Of a stretch of DNA of 64,000 nt, positions 8,761 to 15,410 are shown piece after piece (positions within the stretch are counted from its first letter, which is position 1; each line of letters starts with the position of its first letter). The stretch spans positions 1 through 64,000 of the forward strand of contig CAILLO010000047.1 of assembly GCA_903835065.1 (NCBI GenBank), in the 5' to 3' direction. The stretch is from an uncultured Eubacteriales bacterium (lineage in GTDB: Bacteria > Bacillota > Clostridia > Saccharofermentanales > UBA5734). The notes under the pieces were generated by a model. The model was given only the letters and a program-made list of their open reading frames with translations, was not told the DNA's origin and did not search any database. The position numbers were made by a program, and so were the translations under genes.

Positions 8761-9605
8761 AGACGGAATCGGCATGGCTCGTCGCCCAGGACCAGCAGCA
8801 GCTCCACGTGAGGATCTTCCGCCCGGACGGCCCGCCGAAGGCCTGCATCGCGATGGTGCACGGCTTCGGCGAGCACACGGGCCGCTATGAACGGTCCGCG
8901 GCGTTCTTCTGCGCCCGCGGGTACGCGTACGTGATCCACGACCAGCGCGGACACGGGCTGACGCCCGGCAAGCGCGGCGTCGTCCGCACCTACGCGTCGC
9001 TCATGTCCGACATCGACCTCGTGCTCGACCGGATCGGGAAGAACTTCCCCGGCCTGCCGATCGCCCTCTACGGGCACAGCATGGGCGGGAACGAGGTGCT
9101 GTTCCGCATCCTGCACGCGCCGGCGCTGCCCGCGTCGGTGAAGTGCGCGGTCGCGGGGAGCCCCTGGCTCCGTCTTCACAAACCGCCGTCGGCTGCGACC
9201 GTGGCGATGGCGAAGATCGTCTCGAAGATCCTCCCGGACTTCACGGCCAAGAGCGACCTGAAGATCGAGGAACTCAACCGTTCGAAGGAGAACCAGGAGG
9301 CGACCCGCAACGACCCGCTGTATCTCGATGCGATCGGCGCGCGGATCTTCCAGGAACTGTCGGCCAACGGGGAGCGCATCCTCGCCGAGGAGCCCGACCT
9401 GCACATCCCGCTGCTCGTGATGGTCGGGACCGGCGACCTCGTCGTCTCGCACGAGGCCGTGCAGGAATTCATCGCGAAGTGCGGCGACCGCTGCGAGTCC
9501 CGCATCTGGCCCGGATTCTTCCACGAGCTGCACAACGAGCCGGAGGCGGAGGAGGTCCTGGGCGTGGTCGCCGAGTTCCTCGACCGCCGCCTGGCGGGCG
9601 CCTGA
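8757..9605 (+). CDS. Alpha/beta hydrolase, monoacylglycerol lipase/lysophospholipase type
   Basis: 282 aa serine hydrolase (Hydrolase_4 family). Seen: the oxyanion region MVHGFGEHTGRY, HDQRGHGLTPG, the nucleophile elbow YGHSMGG, the acid residue in VGTGDLVVS and the catalytic His in FFHELHNEP. These are the hallmarks of monoacylglycerol lipases (PldB/MGL). It would release free fatty acids from monoacylglycerols or lysophospholipids, which fits an operon with two acyl-CoA synthetases. ATG 8757 overlaps the MATE stop (ATGA) and has GGAGGAG upstream; the longer open frame to 8601 lies inside the MATE gene. Confidence 0.88.
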   Translation: MKTESAWLVAQDQQQLHVRIFRPDGPPKACIAMVHGFGEHTGRYERSAAFFCARGYAYVIHDQRGHGLTPGKRGVVRTYASLMSDIDLVLDRIGKNFPGLPIALYGHSMGGNEVLFRILHAPALPASVKCAVAGSPWLRLHKPPSAATVAMAKIVSKILPDFTAKSDLKIEELNRSKENQEATRNDPLYLDAIGARIFQELSANGERILAEEPDLHIPLLVMVGTGDLVVSHEAVQEFIAKCGDRCESRIWPGFFHELHNEPEAEEVLGVVAEFLDRRLAGA

Positions 9606-9617
9606 GGCGCACGACGG

Positions 9618-10124
9618 ATGGACGCCGGACTCGTTCCGCTCTCCGCGATCGGCCAGGACAGCCACCGATTCGTCGCGCCGGGTGCCTCCCCCGGGCGACC
9701 GCTGCGCCTCGGCGGCGTGACGCTGCCGGAGGGCCCCGCGCTCGAAGGCAACAGCGACGCCGACGTGCTGCTCCACGCCGTGACCAACGCCGTGTCGGGG
9801 CTGACCGGCGTGAACGTGATCGGGGCGACGGCCGACCGGATGTGCCGCGACGAAGGCGTCACGGACAGCGCGGCCTACCTTGCGGAGGCCCTGCGCTCGC
9901 TCGGCGGCATCCGACTCACCCACCTGTCCGTCTCGATCGAGGGACTGCGTCCGAAACTCACGCCTCACCTGCCCGGGATCCGCGCACGACTTTCGGACCT
10001 GCTCGGCCTGCCTGGCCGGTCGATCGGCCTCACCGCGACGAGCGGGGAGGGACTCAGCGATTTCGGACGGGGAGAAGGCATCCAGGTCCTCTGCATCCTG
10101 AGCGCGGTGCGTCCCGCGGAGTGA
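9618..10124 (+). CDS. ispF: 2-C-methyl-D-erythritol 2,4-cyclodiphosphate synthase-like protein
   Basis: 168 aa, full IspF length. The metal ligands Asp14 and His16 (GQDSHRF) and His53 (DVLLHAV) are present, as is the C-terminal ATSGEGLSDFGRGEGIQ loop. Several usually invariant positions differ: the His of HSD is Asn45 (GNSDADV), the Asp after the metal His is Asn57 (AVTNAV), and GDIG reads NVIG (66-69). IspF closes CDP-ME-2-phosphate to the cyclic diphosphate in the MEP isoprenoid pathway. ispD lies 54 nt away on the opposite strand, which supports a MEP role, but activity is not certain. Confidence 0.8.
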   Translation: MDAGLVPLSAIGQDSHRFVAPGASPGRPLRLGGVTLPEGPALEGNSDADVLLHAVTNAVSGLTGVNVIGATADRMCRDEGVTDSAAYLAEALRSLGGIRLTHLSVSIEGLRPKLTPHLPGIRARLSDLLGLPGRSIGLTATSGEGLSDFGRGEGIQVLCILSAVRPAE

Positions 10125-10178
10125 TGCCCGACCGGTGTCCGCCGGAGCGGAAAGGCGAGCCGGCTTGTCCCGGAAGGG

Positions 10179-10931
10179 CTATCGACGCCCGCCGGCGCGC
10201 TTGCGGCCGAGCGCATACAGTTCTGCCGCCGGAAGGTCCTCCGGGGTCGTGATCTTCAGGTTCGCGTAGTCGCCCTCGACGAGGTGGACGGGGATTCCGG
10301 CCTCCTCGGCGAGCGACGTGTCGTCGGTTCCGGCGAAGCCGCTGTCGGCGACATGGCGGAGCGCCTTCTGCAGCACGGAGAGGCGGAAGGCCTGCGGCGT
10401 CTGCACGGCCCACAGCGTCGCCCGGTCGGGCGTCGAGAGCACCCTTCGCTCCGCGTCGACGACCTTGACGGTGTCCTTCACGGGCACCGCGGCCGCGCAT
10501 GCGCCGTAGCGCATCGCCCCCTCGATGCAGCGGGCGATCACCTCGGGCGACACGAAGGGACGGGCGCCGTCGTGGATCAGGACGACGGTCTCGATGCCGG
10601 AGTCGATCGGACCGGCGTCGACCTCGAGAAGGGCCTCGAGACCGTTCCGGACGGAGTCCTGCCGCGTGGCGCCGCCCGTCACGACGGCGTTGACGCGTCC
10701 CGGGGCGTATTCCTCGCAGAGGGCGAGCATCCGCCGTTCTTCGCCCGGCGAGGCCACGACGACGATCGCGTCCACGGCATCGAGGTCCGCGAAGGCGCAG
10801 AAGGTGCGCGCGACGACGGGCACGCCGTCGATCGCGAGGAACTGCTTGTTGACGGAGGACCTCATCCGCGACCCGGTTCCGGCGGCGGGAATGACGGCCA
10901 GAACGCGGCAAGGGAAGTCAGAGACAGACAT
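10179..10931 (-). CDS. ispD: 2-C-methyl-D-erythritol 4-phosphate cytidylyltransferase
   Basis: 250 aa. The nucleotidyltransferase signature AVIPAAGTGSRMRSSVNKQF (about residues 12-31) includes the CTP-binding Gly-rich loop and catalytic Arg/Lys. VTGGATRQDSVRNGL, HDGARPFVSPEVI, VPVKDTVKVV, QTPQAFR and the C-terminal KITTPEDL are all IspD hallmarks. It makes CDP-methylerythritol in the MEP pathway. The gene overlaps the 3' end of radA by 14 nt, so the two are co-transcribed on the minus strand. It converges on ispF. No terminator is obvious in the 54-nt gap. Confidence 0.95.
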   Translation of the reverse strand: MSVSDFPCRVLAVIPAAGTGSRMRSSVNKQFLAIDGVPVVARTFCAFADLDAVDAIVVVASPGEERRMLALCEEYAPGRVNAVVTGGATRQDSVRNGLEALLEVDAGPIDSGIETVVLIHDGARPFVSPEVIARCIEGAMRYGACAAAVPVKDTVKVVDAERRVLSTPDRATLWAVQTPQAFRLSVLQKALRHVADSGFAGTDDTSLAEEAGIPVHLVEGDYANLKITTPEDLPAAELYALGRKRAGGRR

Positions 10932-12330
10932 CGAGGGCCTCCCCGACCGTGTCGACGTACACGAGGTCGATTCCGTCCGGCGGGTCGCTGCGCTCCATCG
11001 CGCGACGGCATGCGCCCGGGAGGACGCAGCGCGTGAAACCGAGCCGCCCGGCCTCGATCGTGCGCCGTTCGGGGTGCGCCACGGGGCGGATCTCGCCGGT
11101 CAGGCCGACTTCCCCGAAGAGCAGCGTGCCGGACTTCACCGCGCGGTTGCGGAAACTCGCGGCGACGGCCACGACCACCGCGAGGTCACTGGCCGGCTCG
11201 TCGACGTTGAGGCCGCCGACGACGTTCACGTAGGCGTCCATGTTGCCGAGTCCGACCGCGGTCTTCTTCTCGAGCACCGCCATCAGCATCGTCACCCGGC
11301 CGGCGTCGACCCCCTGGGCCATCCGGCGGGGAGAGGGGTAGACGGACGGGGAGAGCAGCGCCTGGATTTCGACCAGCAGCGGACGGGTGCCCTCCATGCA
11401 GGCGGTCACGACCGAGCCCGGGACGTCGGTCGCGCGGCCGGAGAGCATCGCCTGCGACGCGTTGTCGACCTCCTCGAGCCCGGTGTCGCGCATCTCGAAG
11501 ATCCCCAGTTCGTCGGTCGCGCCGAAGCGGTTCTTGACTGCGCGGAGGATCCGGTACGCGCCGTGCCGGTCCCCTTCGAAGTAGAGCACGGTGTCGACCA
11601 TGTGCTCGAGCACGCGCGGCCCGGCGATCGCGCCGTCCTTCGTGACGTGCCCGACGAGGACGATCGTGGTGCCGAGCGTCTTGGCCACGCGCAACAGGCC
11701 GGCGGTCACCTCGCGCACCTGCCCGACGCTGCCGGGTGCCGATGTGAGGTCGTCGGCGTACATCGTCTGGATCGAATCGACGACGCACAGGACGGGCTTC
11801 TCGACCTCGATCGCCCGGGCGACGGCGTCGAAGGAGGTCTCGGCGAGCAGGCGGATCCGGCCCGAGACCGCCCCGAGCCGCTCGGCGCGGAGACGGACCT
11901 GCTGGGGGGATTCCTCGCCGGACACGTAGAGGACCTTGCCTTCGAAGCGCCCGCGGTCGCAGACCTGTAGCAGCAGCGTCGACTTGCCGATCCCGGGGTC
12001 GCCGCCGACGAGGACGAGCGAGCCGCGGACGAATCCGCCGCCGAGCACGCGGTCCATCTCGCGGATTCCGGTCGCGAAGCGCTGCTCGCTGCCCGCCTCG
12101 ACGTCCGCGAGGTCGACGGCTCCGCTGGCCTCGCCCTTCAGCGGTCCGGCTTCGCCCGGCAGCCAGCCGCGAGCGGCCGCCTTGCCGCCGTTCAGGGAGG
12201 AGGATGCCGTCGCGGGCGTCCGCTCCTCGACCAGCGTGTTCCAGGAACCGCAGCCGGGGCACTTGCCCATCCAGCCGCTCGCCTCGTAACCGCATTCGGT
12301 GCAATGGAAGACCGACTTCGCCTTCGCCAT
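10918..12330 (-). CDS. radA: DNA repair protein RadA (branch-migration helicase)
   Basis: 470 aa. The N-terminal C4 zinc ribbon (CTECGYEASGWMGKCPGCG) is followed by the RecA-like ATPase with Walker A GGDPGIGKST, Walker B LCVVDSIQT, the RadA-specific KNRFGATDELG motif and the C-terminal Lon-like domain (NVVGGLNVDEPASDLAV). RadA/Sms promotes branch migration of recombination intermediates. ATG 12330 is preceded by GGGGGAAAG; a longer frame reaches 12414 but adds a low-complexity stretch absent from the family. In many Bacillota radA neighbours ispD/ispF, as here. Confidence 0.96.
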   Translation of the reverse strand: MAKAKSVFHCTECGYEASGWMGKCPGCGSWNTLVEERTPATASSSLNGGKAAARGWLPGEAGPLKGEASGAVDLADVEAGSEQRFATGIREMDRVLGGGFVRGSLVLVGGDPGIGKSTLLLQVCDRGRFEGKVLYVSGEESPQQVRLRAERLGAVSGRIRLLAETSFDAVARAIEVEKPVLCVVDSIQTMYADDLTSAPGSVGQVREVTAGLLRVAKTLGTTIVLVGHVTKDGAIAGPRVLEHMVDTVLYFEGDRHGAYRILRAVKNRFGATDELGIFEMRDTGLEEVDNASQAMLSGRATDVPGSVVTACMEGTRPLLVEIQALLSPSVYPSPRRMAQGVDAGRVTMLMAVLEKKTAVGLGNMDAYVNVVGGLNVDEPASDLAVVVAVAASFRNRAVKSGTLLFGEVGLTGEIRPVAHPERRTIEAGRLGFTRCVLPGACRRAMERSDPPDGIDLVYVDTVGEALDVCL

Positions 12331-12408
12331 GCTTTCCCCCCGTCTGGACCCATTATACCCTTCCGCACCGCCGTTCCGCCACGTCGCGGGCAGGGCGCCG
12401 AAAGGCGG

Positions 12409-12437
12409 TTGCACGGTCCCGATGGGGGTGCTATAAT
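12409..12437 (+). promoter_or_regulatory. Sigma-A promoter of tRNA-Gln
   Basis: TTGCAC (12409-12414), 17-bp spacer, TATAAT (12432-12437). The predicted start lies about 8 nt before the mature tRNA. Confidence 0.85.
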
Positions 12438-12452
12438 CTCCCTCGCCGACGT

Positions 12453-12526
12453 TGCCGGATTGTGTAAGGGTAGCACAACTGCCTCTGGAGCAGTCTGTCT
12501 GGGTTCGAATCCTAGTCCGGCAGCCA
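12453..12526 (+). tRNA. tRNA-Gln (anticodon CTG)
   Basis: The acceptor stem TGCCGGA pairs with TCCGGCA, the anticodon stem is ACTGC/GCAGT with loop CTCTGGA (anticodon CTG at 12485-12487), the T-arm is CTGGG-TTCGAAT-CCTAG, the discriminator is G and CCA is encoded. It reads the CAG codon, which suits a GC-rich genome. Confidence 0.95.
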
Positions 12527-12528
12527 AA

Positions 12529-12564
12529 GGAGCCTCCGGGTCCCTCGAGGGACCCGGAGGCTCC
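12529..12564 (+). terminator. Hairpin terminator after tRNA-Gln, possibly bidirectional
   Basis: A perfect 16-bp stem (12529-12544 with 12549-12564) and TCGA tetraloop. There is no T-run on the plus strand (TGTCG), but the minus strand reads TTTGG after it, so it may mainly serve the convergent HTH gene. Confidence 0.65.
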
Positions 12565-12579
12565 TGTCGTTCCGGCGAT

Positions 12580-13008
12580 TCAGCTGCAGTCCGATTCTCG
12601 ACGGTTCGGGTGCCCGCTGTGGAGATCCCGCAGCGTCTTCACGTCGGGGACGACGTCTTCGGGGTCGATGGCATGGACGCAGGGTCCGAAGGTCCGCGCG
12701 CAGATCTCGCAGAGGAGCACGTTCGGGCAGCGGTCGACCCTTCGCGTCATGCGGAAGACCGTCGAGAGCTTGGGGTCCACCTTCTTGTTCAGGATCTCGT
12801 TCAGGTGACCTCGGTTGATGCCCACCCTGGCCGCGAACTCCTCGTTGCTCGACGAGCTCTCCTGCGCGTAGATGCGCAGGGTCCTCGCCAGGGCCTCCCG
12901 CAGGATTCTCGTTTCGGAAGCCTGGGATTCCTCGGGCGGATCATAGAAAGAATTGCCGTTCCTTTCGGATCCGTCGAGATGGGGGTCCGGTCCTTCGTTC
13001 TGGTTCAT
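12580..13008 (-). CDS. Small XRE-like helix-turn-helix regulator
   Basis: 142 aa. The central part (about residues 50-92) reads as a lambda-repressor-like HTH: NEEFAARVGINRGHLNEILN then a short helix. The N-terminal ~45 residues are polar and probably disordered. The C-terminal part holds three cysteines (LLCEICARTFGPC) that might bind metal or sense redox. AGGAGG sits 6 nt before the ATG. It is divergent from hflX, with overlapping -10 elements between them, so it may regulate itself and/or hflX. The target and ligand are unknown. Confidence 0.75.
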   Translation of the reverse strand: MNQNEGPDPHLDGSERNGNSFYDPPEESQASETRILREALARTLRIYAQESSSSNEEFAARVGINRGHLNEILNKKVDPKLSTVFRMTRRVDRCPNVLLCEICARTFGPCVHAIDPEDVVPDVKTLRDLHSGHPNRRESDCS

Positions 13009-13051
13009 GCGGTGCCTCCTGTCTTTCGTCGGGACTTATGGGTGGAATGCA

Positions 13052-13059
13052 AGTATAAT
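13052..13059. promoter_or_regulatory. Overlapping divergent -10 elements (HTH gene / hflX)
   Basis: AGTATAAT contains TATAAT on the plus strand (13054-13059, toward hflX) and TATACT on the minus strand (13057-13052, toward the HTH gene). The surrounding ~140 nt gap is markedly AT-rich. The -35 boxes on both sides are weak. Confidence 0.5.
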
Positions 13060-13152
13060 TTAGTGGGTAGGGAAAAAAGAATCCATAGTTTACGGACAAA
13101 AAAATCCGGTGCAGCGTATTTTGATGATTCTGGCGGAGAAGGCGGGCATAGC

Positions 13153-14460
13153 ATGGAATCGATGAAGTCGGACCGAGAAGGCAAGGAAATGAAGGAGACG
13201 GGGAAGCCCGTCGACCGGGCGATCGTCGTGGGGCTGGACCTTTCGGGCGCCGGGGACGCCGAGGAGGCGGACCGCTCGCTCGACGAGCTGGCCGAACTCG
13301 TGCGCGCGGCCGGAGGCGTCGTCGTCGGCCGGATGATGCAGCGCAGGGATTCGCCGGACTCCGCAACCTACGTCGGCAAGGGGAAGACCCTCGAGCTGAA
13401 GAGCGCCGGCGACTCCCTGGACGCCGACCTGCTCGTGTTCGACGACGAACTGTCCGGCTCCCAGATCCGCAACATCGAGGAGATCGTCGGCCGGCGCACG
13501 ATCGACCGCTCGATGCTGATCCTCGACATCTTCGCCCTGCGTGCTGCGTCCCGCGAAGGAAAGCTCCAGGTCGAGCTCGCCCAGCTGCAGTACCGCAAGT
13601 CCCGGCTCGTCGGCATGGGCGTCGCCATGTCCCGGCTCGGCGGAGGCATCGGCACGCGCGGACCCGGCGAGTCCAAGCTCGAGACCGACCGGCGCCATAT
13701 AGGCCGGAGGATCCTCGCCTTGAAGCAGGACCTCGCGACCGTCGGGGACCACCGGGACCGCGTGCGTTCCAGGCGCCGCGGCGGCGAAGCGTTCGTCGTG
13801 GCCGTGGCCGGCTACACGAACGCCGGCAAGTCGTCGATCGTCAACCGCCTGTGCGGCGTCGACCTCTTCGCCGAGGACATGCCGTTCGCCACGCTCGACC
13901 CGACCGCGCGCCGGATGCCCCTTGAAGACGGCCGCGAGATCGTCCTGGTCGACACCGTCGGCTTCATCCGCAAGCTGCCGCACCACCTCGTGGACGCCTT
14001 CCGGTCGACGCTCGAGGAGGTCGCCCAGGCGGACGTCGTCGTCCACGTCGTCGACGTCTCCGACCCCGAATCCGGTCGGCAGATGGAAATCGTGGAGTCC
14101 CTGCTCACGGAACTCGGCGCGGCCGCCCTGCCCCGGCTCACCGTCTACAACAAGGCCGATAGGGTCGATCTCCTGCCGGCTGCGGCGAAGACCGGCGGAA
14201 GCACGTTCGTCGTGTCCGCGCTGACCGGCGAGGGGCTCGACGCGCTGCGCGGCGCGATCGAGTCGCTCGCGCCGGGCGGCCTCGTGCCGGTCCACCTGCT
14301 CCTGCCGTACGACAAGGCGGGGATGGTCGACTGGCTGCACGGGCATGGCCGTGGGATCGCGACGGTCTACGGTGAGGACGGCATCGACGTGCGCGGTTCC
14401 CTTCGGGAGGACTGCCTGCCGGACGTCGCCCCCTGGCGCGTCGAAGGACGCGGGGAATAG
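13153..14460 (+). CDS. hflX: GTPase HflX
   Basis: 435 aa. The N-terminal HflX domain (DSATYVGKGKTLELK, VFDDELSGSQIRN, VELAQLQYRKSRL, GTRGPGESKLETDRR) precedes a TRAFAC G domain: G1 GYTNAGKSS, G2 around FATLDPT, G3 DTVGFI, G4 NKAD. HflX is a ribosome-associated GTPase that splits or rescues stalled 70S/100S ribosomes under stress. The open frame runs upstream through the tRNA-Gln, which excludes those starts. ATG 13153 was chosen, but 13162 and 13189 are also possible since no start has a strong ribosome binding site. Confidence 0.93.
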   Translation: MESMKSDREGKEMKETGKPVDRAIVVGLDLSGAGDAEEADRSLDELAELVRAAGGVVVGRMMQRRDSPDSATYVGKGKTLELKSAGDSLDADLLVFDDELSGSQIRNIEEIVGRRTIDRSMLILDIFALRAASREGKLQVELAQLQYRKSRLVGMGVAMSRLGGGIGTRGPGESKLETDRRHIGRRILALKQDLATVGDHRDRVRSRRRGGEAFVVAVAGYTNAGKSSIVNRLCGVDLFAEDMPFATLDPTARRMPLEDGREIVLVDTVGFIRKLPHHLVDAFRSTLEEVAQADVVVHVVDVSDPESGRQMEIVESLLTELGAAALPRLTVYNKADRVDLLPAAAKTGGSTFVVSALTGEGLDALRGAIESLAPGGLVPVHLLLPYDKAGMVDWLHGHGRGIATVYGEDGIDVRGSLREDCLPDVAPWRVEGRGE

Positions 14461-14497
14461 GAATTCCACGGATTCGCCTTTCCGCGGACCCTTTCGC

Positions 14498-14526
14498 TTG
14501 TCAACCTCGGAAGCAGGGGTTAGAAT
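14498..14526 (+). promoter_or_regulatory. Sigma-A promoter of the marR-acp-ligase operon
   Basis: TTGTCA (14498-14503), 17-bp spacer, TAGAAT (14521-14526). The -10 overlaps the ATG at 14525, so that ATG cannot be on this transcript. Confidence 0.75.
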
Positions 14527-14581
14527 GACGCTGAACGAAATTCTTGCATATCAAAGTATTTCCGACGAGGGCGCTTCAGAA

Positions 14582-15046
14582 ATGGATGACCAGAAAAGCC
14601 ACGTCAACGACCTGCTGCTCGAGATTTTCGAGAACATCCTCGTGACCGAGCAGAAGGCCCTCCGCAGGGGCAGCTTCAGCGACCTTTCGATCGCGGAGAT
14701 GCACACGCTCGAGGGGATCGGCCTCTACGACGCCCACACGATGAGCGAGACGGCGGCCCGACTGGAGATCACGACGGGCACGCTGACGGTCGCGGTGGAC
14801 AAACTCGTGCGGAAGGGCTACGTCGAGCGGCTGAGGGACGAAGCGGACCGCCGCATCGTGCGCGTGAAACTGACCCGCAAGGGCAAGCTCGCCTATCGTC
14901 TTCACACGAAGTTCCACACGCTCCTGGTGGAGAGACTTCTGCTGCCGCTCGACGAGACCGGGAAGAAGACGCTGATCCGGACGCTCGAGACGATCGACGG
15001 CTTCGTGCGGGAGCAATACCGCCGCTACAACATCACAGAGGACTGA
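14582..15046 (+). CDS. MarR family transcriptional regulator
   Basis: 154 aa winged-helix regulator: SIAEMHTLEGIGLYD, then MSETAARLEITTGTLTVAVD (recognition helix region) and the wing LRDEADRRIVRVKLTRKG. An ATG at 14525 is in frame but overlaps the predicted -10. ATG 14582 places the start immediately before the dimerisation helix (KSHVNDLLLEIFENI) and gives the usual length, so I prefer it. It heads an operon with ACP and a long-chain acyl-CoA synthetase, the same setting as FabT-type MarR regulators of fatty-acid synthesis genes. A role in lipid gene control is therefore likely but inferred. Confidence 0.85.
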   Translation: MDDQKSHVNDLLLEIFENILVTEQKALRRGSFSDLSIAEMHTLEGIGLYDAHTMSETAARLEITTGTLTVAVDKLVRKGYVERLRDEADRRIVRVKLTRKGKLAYRLHTKFHTLLVERLLLPLDETGKKTLIRTLETIDGFVREQYRRYNITED

Positions 15047-15098
15047 TCGCAGCCCGCAGACCCTTGCGGCCCCGCCGGCCGCGGCAGGAGGAACCGAA

Positions 15099-15359
15099 AT
15101 GCCCGAACCGACCCGCTCCGAGGTCCTGAACGAAATCTCCGCTTCGATCGCGCGCCTCTCCAACCTGCCGGAATCCGAGATCACCGAAGGGCAACTCCTG
15201 GTCGTCGACCTGAAGCTCGACTCCCTCGCGATCTACGAACTCGTCGTCGACCTCGAGGAACGATTCGGCATGCAGATCTCCAACGAGGATGCCGAGGGCC
15301 TCGAGACCGTCGGAGAAGCCGTCGATTATGTCCTGATGAGGCTCTCGGCCGCGCAGTAG
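15099..15359 (+). CDS. Acyl carrier protein
   Basis: 86 aa acidic protein with the phosphopantetheine site Ser in KLDSLAIYELV (Ser about residue 42) and the four-helix ACP pattern, including DLEERFGMQISNEDAE. The site reads LDSLA rather than the FabD-type ADSLD, so this may be a specialised carrier and not the housekeeping AcpP. It lies between the MarR gene and a long-chain acyl-CoA synthetase, suggesting it accepts or supplies acyl chains for that pair. Strong CAGGAGGA ribosome binding site. Confidence 0.9.
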   Translation: MPEPTRSEVLNEISASIARLSNLPESEITEGQLLVVDLKLDSLAIYELVVDLEERFGMQISNEDAEGLETVGEAVDYVLMRLSAAQ

Positions 15360-15410
15360 CGGGCCGCGGAGCCACTTTCCGATTTCCCATTCGCCCGAAA
15401 AGGAGTCCCC

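Noticed and set aside
12304-13152. Long 5' extension of the hflX frame
   Set aside because: It would run through the tRNA-Gln gene, its terminator and the oppositely oriented HTH gene; the HflX family begins near residue 1 of the 13153 start.
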